64,000 bases of DNA from Aurantimonas coralicida_A (GTDB taxonomy: Bacteria > Pseudomonadota > Alphaproteobacteria > Rhizobiales > Rhizobiaceae): the NCBI RefSeq assembly GCF_036016755.1, contig NZ_JAYXIH010000019.1:24734-88733 (forward strand), read 5' to 3'. Made by a program: the position numbers and the translations under genes. Position 1 is the first letter of the stretch. Every line of letters begins with the position of its first letter. Positions 15,949 to 24,254 of this stretch are shown in pieces. Under the pieces are notes generated by a model. It was given only the letters and a program-made list of their open reading frames with translations. It did no database searches and was not told where the DNA came from.

Positions 15949-16962
15949 TCAGCCCTCCATCACCTGCTTGAGGGCGCCGCCGACCCGCGCCGGACCGGGG
16001 AAATAGTCCCACTCCTGCGCGTGCGGATAGGGCGTATCCCAACCGGCGACGCGCAGGATCGGGGCTTCGAGGTGATAGAAGCACGCCTCCTCGACCAGCG
16101 CGCAGAGTTCGGCGCCGAAGCCCGAGGTCATGGTCGCCTCGTGGACGACGACGCAACGGCCGGTCTTCTTCACCGACGTCTCGATCAGTTCCAGATCGAG
16201 CGGCACGAGAGTCCTCAGATCGATGATCTCGGCGTCCACCTCCGTCATCCGCGCCGCTTCTTCCGCGACATGCACCATGGTGCCGTAGGCCAGAACCGTG
16301 ACGGCGGCGCCTTCACGACGGACGACGCCCTTGCCGAGCGGCACGATGTAGCGGCCCTCCGGAACCTCGCCCAGCGGGTGCTTCGACCAGGGCGTGATCG
16401 GCCTGTCGTGATGGCCGTCGAAGGGACCGTTGTAGAGCCGCTTCGGCTCCAGGAAGATCACCGGGTCGTTGTCCTCGATCGCCGCGATCAACAGCCCCTT
16501 GGCATCGTATGGGTTCGAGGGAACGACGGTCTTCAGGCCGGAGACGTGGGTGAACAAGGCCTCCGGCGACTGCGAATGGGTCTGGCCGCCGAAAATGCCG
16601 CCGCCGGTCGGCATTCTGACGACGAGCGGGGCGGTGAAGTCGTTGGCCGAGCGATAGCGAAGCCGCGCCGCCTCCGAAACGATCTGGTCGTAGGCGGGAT
16701 AGACGTAATCGGCGAACTGCATCTCGACGACCGGACGAAGCCCATAGGCGGCCATGCCGATGGCGGTGCCGACGATGCCGCTTTCGTTGATCGGCGCGTC
16801 GAAGCAGCGGTTCTTGCCGAAGCGCTCCTGCAACCCCGCCGTACAGCGAAACACGCCGCCGAAATAGCCGACATCCTCGCCATAGACGACAACGCTGGGG
16901 TCTTCTTCCATCTTCACCGCGTGAGCGTCGCGGATCGCCTCGATCATGGTCATGCGCGGCAT
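15949..16962 (-). CDS. bkdA2: Branched-chain 2-oxoacid dehydrogenase E1 beta subunit
   Basis: 337 residues. It forms the alpha2-beta2 thiamine-diphosphate-dependent decarboxylase with bkdA1. MTMIEAIRDAHAVKMEEDPS and VYGEDVGYFGGVFRCTAGL are the family opening; GTAIGMAAYGLRPVVEMQFADY and RMPTGGGIFGGQTHSQSPEA are core motifs; VVVHEATMTSGFGAELCALV is near the C-terminus. It is separated from the E1 alpha gene by 229 bp carrying an inverted repeat pair, unusual inside this operon. Confidence 0.96.
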   Translation of the reverse strand: MPRMTMIEAIRDAHAVKMEEDPSVVVYGEDVGYFGGVFRCTAGLQERFGKNRCFDAPINESGIVGTAIGMAAYGLRPVVEMQFADYVYPAYDQIVSEAARLRYRSANDFTAPLVVRMPTGGGIFGGQTHSQSPEALFTHVSGLKTVVPSNPYDAKGLLIAAIEDNDPVIFLEPKRLYNGPFDGHHDRPITPWSKHPLGEVPEGRYIVPLGKGVVRREGAAVTVLAYGTMVHVAEEAARMTEVDAEIIDLRTLVPLDLELIETSVKKTGRCVVVHEATMTSGFGAELCALVEEACFYHLEAPILRVAGWDTPYPHAQEWDYFPGPARVGGALKQVMEG

Positions 16963-17011
16963 CAGGCGAGACTCCGCGTTGTGCGATGCGAGGCGCCATC
17001 CATATCGGCTT

Positions 17012-17150
17012 CGTCATCCCGGCCCCCGAGCCGGGATCCATGCCAAGCCACGGCAGCCGCCGGGGCGGTGGAGGAAAAGCAATCTCCGATCCAACGATTT
17101 TGCCGCGTTGGACGACTTGGAGTGGATCCCGGCTCAAGGCCGGGATGACG
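17012..17150. repeat. Inverted pair of REP-like palindromic repeats between the E1 subunit genes
   Basis: Two near-identical 28-29-bp units face each other at 17012-17040 and 17123-17150. Each is itself a hairpin (CCCGGC stem pairing with GCCGGG, around short loops) and they match as inverted copies apart from the loop. The pair brackets about 80 bp of unrelated sequence. This resembles the REP/BIME-type palindromes frequent between genes of alphaproteobacteria. In the transcript it could fold into a cruciform-like RNA and reduce expression of E1 beta and distal genes relative to E1 alpha. Confidence 0.75.
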
Positions 17151-17191
17151 AGGTTGGAAGTGCGGCGTCCAATTCTGCAAGGTTTCCATCT

Positions 17192-18424
17192 TCAATACCC
17201 CGCCTGCTGGCGCTGGCGCCGAAGATGTGGCGGCATCGTCTCGTAGACGTCCTCGAACATGTCGCGAACCGACGGCTTCGGGCCGGTATGCAGCGTGCCG
17301 TGGGTCTCGGCTTCCTTCTGGGCGGCGAGGATTTCCGCGTCGATCTCGGCCTCGGCCTGGACGTGCCGCTCTTCGCTCCAGGCCTCGCGGGCAATCAGAT
17401 GGTTCTTCAGCCGCTTGACCGGGTCGCCGAGCGGCCAGGCGTCGGTTTCCTCCTTCGGTCGATAGGCGGAGGGATCGTCTGAGGTCGAGTGGGCGGCGGC
17501 GCGATAGGTCACCCATTCGATCAGCGTCGGCCCGAGATTTCTTCGCGCGCGCTCCACCGCCCATTTCGAGGCCGCGTGGACGGCGAGATAGTCGTTGCCG
17601 TCGACCCGGAGCGAGGGAATCCCGAAGCCGAGCCCACGGGCCGCGAAGGTGCCGGAGCCGCCCCGCGCGATACCCTGATAGGTCGAGATCGCCCATTGGT
17701 TGTTGACGATGTTGAGAACGACCGGCGCCTTGTAGGTCGAGGCGAAGACCAGCGCCGAGTGAAAGTCGCTCTCGGCGGTCGAGCCGTCGCCGATCCAGGC
17801 GGCGGCGATCTTGGTGTCGCCCTTGATCGCCGAGGCCATCGCCCAGCCGACGGCCTGCACGAACTGCGTCGCCAGATTGCCGGAGATCGAGAAGAAGCCG
17901 TGCTGCTTCGACGAATACATGATCGGCAATTGCCGACCCTTCAGCGGATCGCGGCGGTTGGAATAGATCTGGCACATCATGTCGACGAGCGGATAATCGT
18001 CGGCGATCAACAGCCCCTGCTGTCGGTAGGTGGGGAAGTTCATGTCACCGGGGCCGAGCGCCTTGCGGAAAGCGCAGGCGATCGCCTCCTCGCCGAGGCA
18101 CTGCATGTAGAACGAGGTCTTGCCCTGGCGCTGTGCCATCAGCATGCGGCGGTCGAAGGCGCGCACCCGCATCATCGTCTTGAGGCCGGAGAGAACCGCT
18201 TCGTCATCGAGGGTGCCGGCCCATTCGCCGATGGCTTCGCCGTCGCGGTTGAGCACACGGATGATAGAATAGGCGAGGTCGCGGATTTCGGCCGGGTCGA
18301 CATCGACCGGCGGTCGCCGGACCGCGCCGGCCTTGGCGATCTTGACGCCGGAAAAGTCCGGCGTTCCACCCGGCCGAACCTCCGGTTCCGGCACATGCAG
18401 GCTGAGCGGTCGGTCGTCGGCCAT
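17192..18424 (-). CDS. bkdA1: Branched-chain 2-oxoacid dehydrogenase E1 alpha subunit
   Basis: 410 residues, first gene of the bkd operon, which oxidatively decarboxylates the 2-oxoacids of Val, Leu and Ile. The long N-terminal extension (LSLHVPEPEVRPGGTPDFSG) distinguishes the bacterial branched-chain E1 alpha from pyruvate E1 alpha. The ThDP-binding motif is visible as AAWIGDGSTAESDFHSALVFAS through VVLNIVNNQWAIST; YRAAAHSTSDDPSAYR is the phosphorylation-loop equivalent. ATG at 18422-18424. No Lrp-type bkdR regulator is adjacent. Confidence 0.96.
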   Translation of the reverse strand: MADDRPLSLHVPEPEVRPGGTPDFSGVKIAKAGAVRRPPVDVDPAEIRDLAYSIIRVLNRDGEAIGEWAGTLDDEAVLSGLKTMMRVRAFDRRMLMAQRQGKTSFYMQCLGEEAIACAFRKALGPGDMNFPTYRQQGLLIADDYPLVDMMCQIYSNRRDPLKGRQLPIMYSSKQHGFFSISGNLATQFVQAVGWAMASAIKGDTKIAAAWIGDGSTAESDFHSALVFASTYKAPVVLNIVNNQWAISTYQGIARGGSGTFAARGLGFGIPSLRVDGNDYLAVHAASKWAVERARRNLGPTLIEWVTYRAAAHSTSDDPSAYRPKEETDAWPLGDPVKRLKNHLIAREAWSEERHVQAEAEIDAEILAAQKEAETHGTLHTGPKPSVRDMFEDVYETMPPHLRRQRQQAGY

Positions 18425-18523
18425 AAGCGCATCTCCCTCGCGGCCGAAGAATCAAAGGCCGCGCCCACGATACAATCTAACGGGATTGGATCGGGAGGAA
18501 AGCCATGCGGACCGCCGTGGCGG

Positions 18524-18682
18524 TTATTCAGGCCGGATCAGCACCGCGAGGCTAAACAGCACCAGCGCGACGGCGGCGATTTTCCAGAAGTCGCCACGCT
18601 TTTTCAGCCCCGGCAGGCCGAAGGGCTTGATCAGGTGGGCCCCCATCAGAATCACGAACAGCAGAGAAAACAGCTTGGTCAT
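18524..18682 (-). CDS. Small conserved membrane protein
   Basis: 52 residues from the ATG at 18680-18682 (MTKLFSLLFVILMGAHLIKP); a start nine codons upstream is also possible. Two transmembrane helices (residues 1-17 and 32-49) flank the basic turn GLPGLKKRGDFWKI. Similar short proteins are widespread in Hyphomicrobiales but uncharacterised. It lies between the bkd operon and the anti-sigma gene, on the same strand, and could be independently expressed. Confidence 0.65.
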   Translation of the reverse strand: MTKLFSLLFVILMGAHLIKPFGLPGLKKRGDFWKIAAVALVLFSLAVLIRPE

Positions 18683-18733
18683 CGCCAGAGCCAGTAGTGC
18701 ATCCGGCACGCTGGCGCTACCGGACGCGGATGG

Positions 18734-19459
18734 TCAGATCGAATGCAACGCGCCCGAGGCGACGACCGGCCCGGTCGGAAGGCCGGTGGGCGAACCGCCC
18801 TCGGGCTCCATCGAGACCGCCAGCGCGGTCTCCGGAGCGTCGAGTTCGCCGCCCCTGAGCACCACCCGTAGCGGACGTTCCATGGTGATCAGCCCGAGCG
18901 ATTGTGGTGCCCCACCGCCGGCCGGCAGCAGCCACAATTCCGGCACGCGGCCGGGTTCGGTGGCACCGGCGACCGGAATCAACGTCGCCGTCGCGGTGTT
19001 CATGTCGATCACCACCGTGACCAGCGGCGTGCCGGTATCGGAGGCGAGCGTCGCCGTCAGGGTTCCGTCCGTGGCGACGGGCGCGCCGAGGTCTTGCCCC
19101 GCGACAAAAATCAAAGCGGCGAGGCTCGCCGCCGCGAGCCCCATCGCGCCGATGCCGAGCCACTGCCAGATCGCTGACACCCGGCGCCCCTTTGGCCCGG
19201 AACGCTCGGTCGACCGGCGGGTGATGCGGTCGAGATCGGCGGCGATTCGCGGCCAAATTCCAACCGGCGGCTCCACGGGCGGAACGGCAGCTGCCAATGG
19301 CCCGAGGCGCTCGGCCCAGGCGTCGATCTCGGCGGCGAAGGCCGGATCTTTCGCGGCGCGGCGCTCGACCGACCGGCGCGTCGAACCGTCCAGCACGCCG
19401 AGCACATACTCGGCGGCCAGATCCGCGTCGTGCCGTTCCTGATCGAGCGACGAACTCAT
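18734..19459 (-). CDS. Anti-sigma factor (RskA/anti-sigma-K type)
   Basis: 241 residues. An N-terminal zinc-less anti-sigma region (about 1-80: HDADLAAEYVLGVLDG, VERRAAKDPAFAAEIDAWAE) binds the sigma factor; one transmembrane helix (IWQWLGIGAMGLAAASLAAL, about 98-120) precedes a periplasmic RskA domain (VPELWLLPAGGGAPQSLGLI). It should hold the adjacent ECF sigma factor at the membrane and release it by regulated proteolysis. The ATG at 19457-19459 overlaps the sigma stop (ATGA). Confidence 0.9.
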   Translation of the reverse strand: MSSSLDQERHDADLAAEYVLGVLDGSTRRSVERRAAKDPAFAAEIDAWAERLGPLAAAVPPVEPPVGIWPRIAADLDRITRRSTERSGPKGRRVSAIWQWLGIGAMGLAAASLAALIFVAGQDLGAPVATDGTLTATLASDTGTPLVTVVIDMNTATATLIPVAGATEPGRVPELWLLPAGGGAPQSLGLITMERPLRVVLRGGELDAPETALAVSMEPEGGSPTGLPTGPVVASGALHSI

Positions 19460-20022
19460 TGCGACAGGCATCCCTTCAACTTCATCAGGCCGCGCCGGAT
19501 CACGCTTTTCATCGTTCCGAGCGGCACCTCGGCCCGCCGGGCGAGTTCGTCATAGGTCAAGCCACCGAAAAACGCCGCGGCGACCGCGTCCCGCGTCCGC
19601 TCGTCGAGTTCGCCGAGACAGGCGGCGAGTTGGCGGCCTTCGTCGGCGCGATGCAGCAATTCCAGCGCATCCGGATTTTTGTCCGCGACGTCCACCGCCT
19701 CGTCGACCGATCTGTCATGGGCGCGCGGCCCGATCTGACGCAGCCGGTCGATGGACCGGTTGCGGGCAATCGTCGCCATCCAGGTGATCGGGCTCGCCCG
19801 ACCGGGGTCGAAGCTGTCCGCCCGATTCCATACGGTCAGATAAACGTCCTGCAACACATCCTCGGCCTCTTCGCGATTGCCCAAGATACGCAAGCATATA
19901 CCGAAAAGCTTCGCCGAGGTGCGATCGTAGACCTCGCGCAAGGCCGCCTTGTCGCCATCGGCGACGGCGCGCAGCCTGTCCACGAGAAAGGCCCGGCCCT
20001 CGTCCGCGCTCACCGTGGTCAT
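19456..20022 (-). CDS. ECF-type RNA polymerase sigma factor (SigK/RpoE-like)
   Basis: 188 residues with region 2 (LFGICLRILGNREEAEDVLQ, DVYLTVWNRADSFDPGRASP, TWMATIARNRSIDRLR) and region 4 (LDERTRDAVAAAFFGGLTYD, ELARRAEVPLGTMKSVIRRG). It pairs with the downstream RskA-type anti-sigma factor through a 4-bp overlap. Such pairs respond to envelope or oxidative stress. Upstream, GGAAT followed about 16 bp later by GTT (near 20087-20111 on the minus strand) could be an autoregulatory ECF promoter, but this is weak. The regulon is unknown. Confidence 0.93.
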   Translation of the reverse strand: MTTVSADEGRAFLVDRLRAVADGDKAALREVYDRTSAKLFGICLRILGNREEAEDVLQDVYLTVWNRADSFDPGRASPITWMATIARNRSIDRLRQIGPRAHDRSVDEAVDVADKNPDALELLHRADEGRQLAACLGELDERTRDAVAAAFFGGLTYDELARRAEVPLGTMKSVIRRGLMKLKGCLSQ

Positions 20023-20130
20023 CTCGCCCGACTATCCGTTCGCTCGCCGATCATGCGACACAGCGGAACAACGTCGCCGCCGCATTGTCAACGCGCCGCG
20101 GGTGCGACATTCCGGCAGACGGGTCGCCCG

Positions 20131-21594
20131 TCAGTACGGCGACTCGGTGACGCCCATTTCGACATATACCGACTTCACCTGGCTGTAATGCTCCAGTGCC
20201 GCCCGCCCATTCTCGCGGCCAAGGCCGGAGCGCTTGACGCCGCCGAAGGGCATTTCCACCGGCGTCAGATTGTAGGCGTTGATCCAGCAGGTGCCGGCCT
20301 GGAGCTTCGCCACCACCCGATGTCCGCGCTGGATGTCCTTGGTGTAGACGCCGGCAGCCAGGCCAAATTCCGTGGCGTTGGCGCGCCGGATCGCCTCGGC
20401 CTCGTCGTCGAAGTCGAGAACGCACATCACCGGCCCGAAGATCTCCTCGCCGGCGATGCGCATGGCGTCGGCAACATCGGTGAAGACCGTCGGCTCGACG
20501 AAGCTGCCGTCGGCAAAGCCCTCGACCTGTGCCGCGTGGCCGCCGCAGGCAAGCGTCGCGCCCTCTTGCCGGCCGATCTCCAGATAGGACAGCACCTTGT
20601 CGAACTGGGCCCTGGAGACCAGCGGCCCGAGATCGGTATCCTCCTTCATCGGATCGCCGAGCTTGATCGCCTTCACGCGCTCGACCAGCTTTTCGACAAA
20701 GGCCGGCCGCACGGAGCCCTGGACGAAGACCCGGGTACCGTTGGAGCAGATCTGGCCGGTGGAATAGAAATTGCCGAGGATCGCGCCGGAGACCGCGGCG
20801 TCGAGATCGGCGTCGGCGAAGACCAGGATCGGCGATTTGCCGCCGAGTTCGAGCGTCACGTGCTTGGTCGTCGCTGAGGCGGCTTCCATCACCCGCGCGC
20901 CGGTCGGCACCGAGCCGGTGACCGAGACCTTGGCGATCTTCTTGTGGCTTGCGAGCGCGGCCCCGACGGCGCCCAACCCTTGCACGACGTTGAAGACGCC
21001 GGCCGGCACGCCCGCCTCGGTCAGGATCTCGGCGAGTTTCAGGGCGGAGAGCGGCGTTACCTCAGACGGCTTGAAGATCATCGCGTTGCCGCAGGCGAGC
21101 GCCGGGGCGGCCTTCCAAGAGGCGATCTGGATCGGGTAGTTCCAGGCGCCGATGCCGGCGCAGATGCCCAGCGGTTCGCGCCGGGTATAGGCGAAGGAGC
21201 CACCGAGATCGATGTATTCGCCGTTGATGTCGGCGGCGAGCGCGCCGAAATATTCGAGGCAGTCGGCACCGGAGGCGGCGTCCGCCACCAGCGTCTCGGA
21301 GAGCGCCTTGCCGGTGTCGAGGGTCTCCAGTTCGGAAAGCTCGCGGTTGCGATCGCGCATGATGCCGGCCGCCCGGCGCAGGATGCGGCCGCGCTCGGCG
21401 CCGGTCATCGCCGCCCAGACCGCCTGCCCCCGCTCGGCCGCCTCAACCGCCCGCTCGATCAGCGCGGGCGTTGCGGCATGCAGCCGGGCGATGGTCTCGC
21501 CGGTCGCGGAATAGGTGCTGTCGAAGACCGCGCCGGCCTCGTCCTCGGCATAGCCGCCGTCGATATAGTGGGAAGCGGTTGGCTGGGCGCGCAT
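20131..21594 (-). CDS. betB: NAD(P)-dependent aldehyde dehydrogenase, betaine-aldehyde dehydrogenase type
   Basis: 487 residues, the BetB length. YIDGGYAEDEAGAVFDSTYS opens the protein; the cofactor region IFKPSEVTPLSALKLAE, the catalytic Glu in HVTLELGGKSPILVFADADL and the catalytic Cys in STGQICSNGTRVFVQ are intact. The C-terminal TPVEMPFGGVKRSGLGRENG is typical. It would oxidise betaine aldehyde to the osmoprotectant glycine betaine, but no betA, betI or betC is nearby, so a related amino-aldehyde is possible. The ATG at 21592-21594 with AGAGGA upstream was preferred to a start 44 codons further up. Confidence 0.9.
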   Translation of the reverse strand: MRAQPTASHYIDGGYAEDEAGAVFDSTYSATGETIARLHAATPALIERAVEAAERGQAVWAAMTGAERGRILRRAAGIMRDRNRELSELETLDTGKALSETLVADAASGADCLEYFGALAADINGEYIDLGGSFAYTRREPLGICAGIGAWNYPIQIASWKAAPALACGNAMIFKPSEVTPLSALKLAEILTEAGVPAGVFNVVQGLGAVGAALASHKKIAKVSVTGSVPTGARVMEAASATTKHVTLELGGKSPILVFADADLDAAVSGAILGNFYSTGQICSNGTRVFVQGSVRPAFVEKLVERVKAIKLGDPMKEDTDLGPLVSRAQFDKVLSYLEIGRQEGATLACGGHAAQVEGFADGSFVEPTVFTDVADAMRIAGEEIFGPVMCVLDFDDEAEAIRRANATEFGLAAGVYTKDIQRGHRVVAKLQAGTCWINAYNLTPVEMPFGGVKRSGLGRENGRAALEHYSQVKSVYVEMGVTESPY

Positions 21595-21756
21595 GGGCTG
21601 TGTCCTCTTCGTTGGTTGAACGGGTTCTAGCGGGCCGGACCCGGTTCGGCCGCTGCGGAAGGGGCGCTGGGACGAAACGCCAACTGACCGTGAACCACAG
21701 CCGGTCGCCGGCGACGAAACTCGCAAAGGCGGATGCCACTCTGACTGAGTGGTAGA

Positions 21757-21785
21757 ATTCCTTTAGGGAATATGACAGAATGTCA
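21757..21785. promoter_or_regulatory. Two adjacent perfect dyads in the gap upstream of betB
   Basis: ATTCC-N5-GGAAT at 21757-21771 is followed one base later by TGACA-N3-TGTCA at 21773-21785. Both are perfect inverted repeats of operator size, lying between betB (minus) and the short peptide and PRC genes (plus). The binding protein is unknown. The gap 21595-22019 otherwise holds the short peptide gene at 21806 and an AT-rich stretch around 21810-21860. Confidence 0.45.
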
Positions 21786-21805
21786 GCGAAGCTTGGAGGC
21801 GCGAC

Positions 21806-21904
21806 GATGCTAATCCGACTAGCGCTTATATACTTTTTATTTCTACCCCTGCTTTTGCCGTGGCGAAAACAACTTGCTTTGTCAGCCACCGCCCGCTTCT
21901 CTTA
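21806..21904 (+). CDS. Possible 32-residue hydrophobic peptide
   Basis: MLIRLALIYFLFLPLLLPWR followed by KQLALSATARFS, stop TAA. A GGAGG motif sits 7 nt before the ATG. The first 19 residues form one strongly hydrophobic helix followed by basic residues, as in small membrane peptides. The base composition is much more AT-rich than the neighbours. No family is recognised; it could also be a leader peptide for the PRC gene downstream. Confidence 0.35.
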
Positions 21905-22019
21905 ATTCGGAAGCACCGACCGAGGGGCGAAAATCGACAAAACCCCCTTCTGCCGACGCCGAGCAAGAATATCTCGCCACAGTCTCCCAAGCACCCCGCG
22001 AGACCAAGGAGGTCTTACC

Positions 22020-23639
22020 ATGATCTGCAAACTTCTCGCTACCACCGCTCTCGCGACCGTTATCGCGACTGGCGCCTATGTGCGGGATGCCTTGAAATCC
22101 GACCAGGCGAAGATGCCGGAAGCTTCCGCGACGACCGAGACATCGATGCCGGTGGCTTCCAGACCTGACGCCAGCGCGCAGACGCAGCAGACTGCCGAGG
22201 CAGGCAGCCATCTTCAGAATCTCTCGGCCGATCAGTATCTGGTGTCCGACCTCTACGGCGCGTCGCTCTATGCAAGCGAAGCCGAGGACGCCGAGACCGT
22301 CGGCGAAATCCAGAATTTTCTGCTCAGCAATGATGGCACCATCGTCGCGGCCATCGTCGACGCGAATGTCGGCGACGAATCCAGGACGCTCGCCATCCCG
22401 TTCGACCAGATCACCTGGACGATGGGCAAGGACAACGAGCCCCGTGCGGTGTTGAGCCTGGGCGCCGAACAGATGACCAAGGCTCCAGCTTTCACCACGC
22501 CTGAGGAGCAGCAGACGGAGGCTTCAGCCGAAGGCAACGTCGCGGCACCAGCCGGTGAGGCGACGCCCGAGACCGCCGCGGCATCTGCGGCAGGCGTGGA
22601 ATTCCCGACCAGGGTTGGTCCGGATCAGTATCTCTCGAAGGACATCATCGGCGCCGAAGTCTATTCGGGTCCGGGCGAGGACGCCGAGGAAATCGGCGAA
22701 ATCTACGACCTAGTTCTGGCGTCGTCGGGTAAGATCGACGCTGGCGTGATCGGCGTCGGTGGGTTCCTCGGAATCGGTGAGAAAGACGTCGCCGTTCCCT
22801 TCGATCAGTTCCAGCTGACCCGAGAAGCCGACCACAAGGACGGCGTCCGCCTAACGCTCGCCGCGTCGAAGGAACAGTTGGAGAAGTCGACGTCCTTCGA
22901 CGCCGAGCGTCCGGGGCAGATGGCCGCCACGGAAACCGGCGCGGTTGAGGCGACGGCGGAAACCCAGCAGGCGGCAAACGTCGAGGCCTCCACCGAGAAG
23001 TCGGCGGAGGCCACCATTTCCATACTCGCCACTCGAACCTTTGTCGGCCCCCACGACGTGCCGCCCACGGCAACAGCCGCGTACGGCATCGTAGCGTTTC
23101 CCAACCTTGCCATGCCGACGACGCGAGCCCGTTATTTGGCGGTTTGCCATGCCTATTGGGCAGCGATGCAGGAAAGCTCCGGCGCGACGGCACCGGTACG
23201 AGAGCAAATGGTAACGGTTTGGCCTGTCCAGTCCGAGCGCATAGCCGAGGAGATTATCTCGGATAACGATATGCTCGGGGGATGTCAGAGCGCGGTCGAT
23301 CGCTACGATCTTGGCACAGGCCAGTTGGCCATTCGGCATGCGAACGTGGGCCGTCAGCCGGCATTGCGGGGAATCGGTCCCTACCTTCTCGCATGGTCGC
23401 CCTCGTCCGCGAAGGGGGATGCGGGCGTACCTATCCTGTTGTTAGACCTGTCGGGCGCAACGAATGAGACGCAGTTCCTAGACTACTTTACGACATGGAA
23501 GAATCAGATTGAGCTTCGTCCAGAGCTATGGGACGAAAATGATGGCTGGTGGCTTGAAGAGATAAGGCGCCGTTTCAGCGAATTTTCCGATGAAACGGGA
23601 GGCCCGTTCATAACCTTTTGGATGGGTGGGTCAAAATGA
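22020..23639 (+). CDS. PRC-barrel protein fused to an unknown C-terminal domain
   Basis: 539 residues. The N-terminus MICKLLATTALATVIATGAY looks like a signal peptide. Two PRC-barrel domains follow: about 65-145 (QYLVSDLYGASLYA, AEDAETVGEIQNFLLS) and 200-285 (DQYLSKDIIGAEVYSGPGED, AEEIGEIYDLVLASSGKIDA). An Ala/Glu/Thr linker leads into about 200 residues of unrelated sequence (from about 335: TAAYGIVAFPNLAMPTTRAR, MVTVWPV, GPYLLAWSPSSAKGD, ILLLDLSGATNETQFLDYFT). I do not recognise that domain. Its DNA is visibly less GC-rich. The GAGG ribosome site is at GGAGGTCTTACC. The stop overlaps the next small membrane protein gene (ATGA). Confidence 0.75.
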   Translation: MICKLLATTALATVIATGAYVRDALKSDQAKMPEASATTETSMPVASRPDASAQTQQTAEAGSHLQNLSADQYLVSDLYGASLYASEAEDAETVGEIQNFLLSNDGTIVAAIVDANVGDESRTLAIPFDQITWTMGKDNEPRAVLSLGAEQMTKAPAFTTPEEQQTEASAEGNVAAPAGEATPETAAASAAGVEFPTRVGPDQYLSKDIIGAEVYSGPGEDAEEIGEIYDLVLASSGKIDAGVIGVGGFLGIGEKDVAVPFDQFQLTREADHKDGVRLTLAASKEQLEKSTSFDAERPGQMAATETGAVEATAETQQAANVEASTEKSAEATISILATRTFVGPHDVPPTATAAYGIVAFPNLAMPTTRARYLAVCHAYWAAMQESSGATAPVREQMVTVWPVQSERIAEEIISDNDMLGGCQSAVDRYDLGTGQLAIRHANVGRQPALRGIGPYLLAWSPSSAKGDAGVPILLLDLSGATNETQFLDYFTTWKNQIELRPELWDENDGWWLEEIRRRFSEFSDETGGPFITFWMGGSK

Positions 23640-23854
23640 GCGAACTTCCGAGCTGGCTCGTCAAGACACAGCCTATCCCCCTGCTGCTTGGGCTGGCGGC
23701 GATGTGGTGGGTGGCGCCTACTACTGCCGCAGGCAAGGCTTTCGTCGTCATAACGGTCGTGCTCGCCTGCAACGCCGTTATCCAACTGTATCGCTGGTGG
23801 CGGCCGTCGCCAAAAGAGGTGAAGCCGACGGATCAAGACACGGCAGCGCCTTAA
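23636..23854 (+). CDS. Small two-helix membrane protein coupled to the PRC fusion gene
   Basis: 72 residues, MSELPSWLVKTQPIPLLLGL, with two transmembrane segments (about 14-28 and 34-52) and a polar C-tail (PSPKEVKPTDQDTAAP). The ATG overlaps the TGA of the upstream gene by 4 bp, so translation is coupled to the unknown C-terminal domain. The pair may form one functional unit, possibly placing the unknown domain at the inner membrane. No family assigned. Confidence 0.6.
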   Translation: MSELPSWLVKTQPIPLLLGLAAMWWVAPTTAAGKAFVVITVVLACNAVIQLYRWWRPSPKEVKPTDQDTAAP

Positions 23855-23888
23855 CGGAATAACGGCATATTCGCGAAGGGACATGATC

Positions 23889-24254
23889 ATGACCACCGAC
23901 CTCGCCGAACGCACCAGAGAGCGCATCAGCATCGAGCCGGCCACGGGGCCGGTGACCGTCACCTTCCACGGCGCCGTCATCGCCTCGGCCGACAACGCAT
24001 TGGTGTTGAAGGAAACGGGCTACGACCCCGTCCACTACATTCCCAAGGACCGGGTGGAGATGGCCTTCCTGCATCCGACCGACCGCAGCACGACTTGCCC
24101 GTTCAAGGGCGAGGCGCGCTACTGGTCGATCTCGGCCGAGGGCACAGCCGCCGAAAATGCGGTCTGGTCATACGATAATCCCCATGACGGCGTCAGAGAC
24201 ATCGCCGGCCATGTTGCCTTCGACAAACGCTTCGTGACCATCAACGCGGCGTGA
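23889..24254 (+). CDS. DUF427 domain protein
   Basis: 121 residues. The DUF427 signature is clear: VTVTFHGAVIASADNALVLK, YDPVHYIPKDRVEMAFL, STTCPFKGEARYWSI, AVWSYDNPHDGVRDIAGHVA, then FDKRFV. The domain is a small beta fold of unknown function, widespread in Actinobacteria and Proteobacteria. The ATG at 23889 is preferred to the one two codons upstream because AAGGG ends 8 nt before it. The gene is immediately convergent with the SelW-like gene (no spacing between stops). Confidence 0.88.
   Translation: MTTDLAERTRERISIEPATGPVTVTFHGAVIASADNALVLKETGYDPVHYIPKDRVEMAFLHPTDRSTTCPFKGEARYWSISAEGTAAENAVWSYDNPHDGVRDIAGHVAFDKRFVTINAA

Noticed and set aside
15947..16156. Upstream extension of the E2 acyltransferase frame
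   Set aside because: It overlaps the E1-beta coding sequence and has no homology; the GTG at 15946 starts exactly at the lipoyl domain with GGAGGG upstream.
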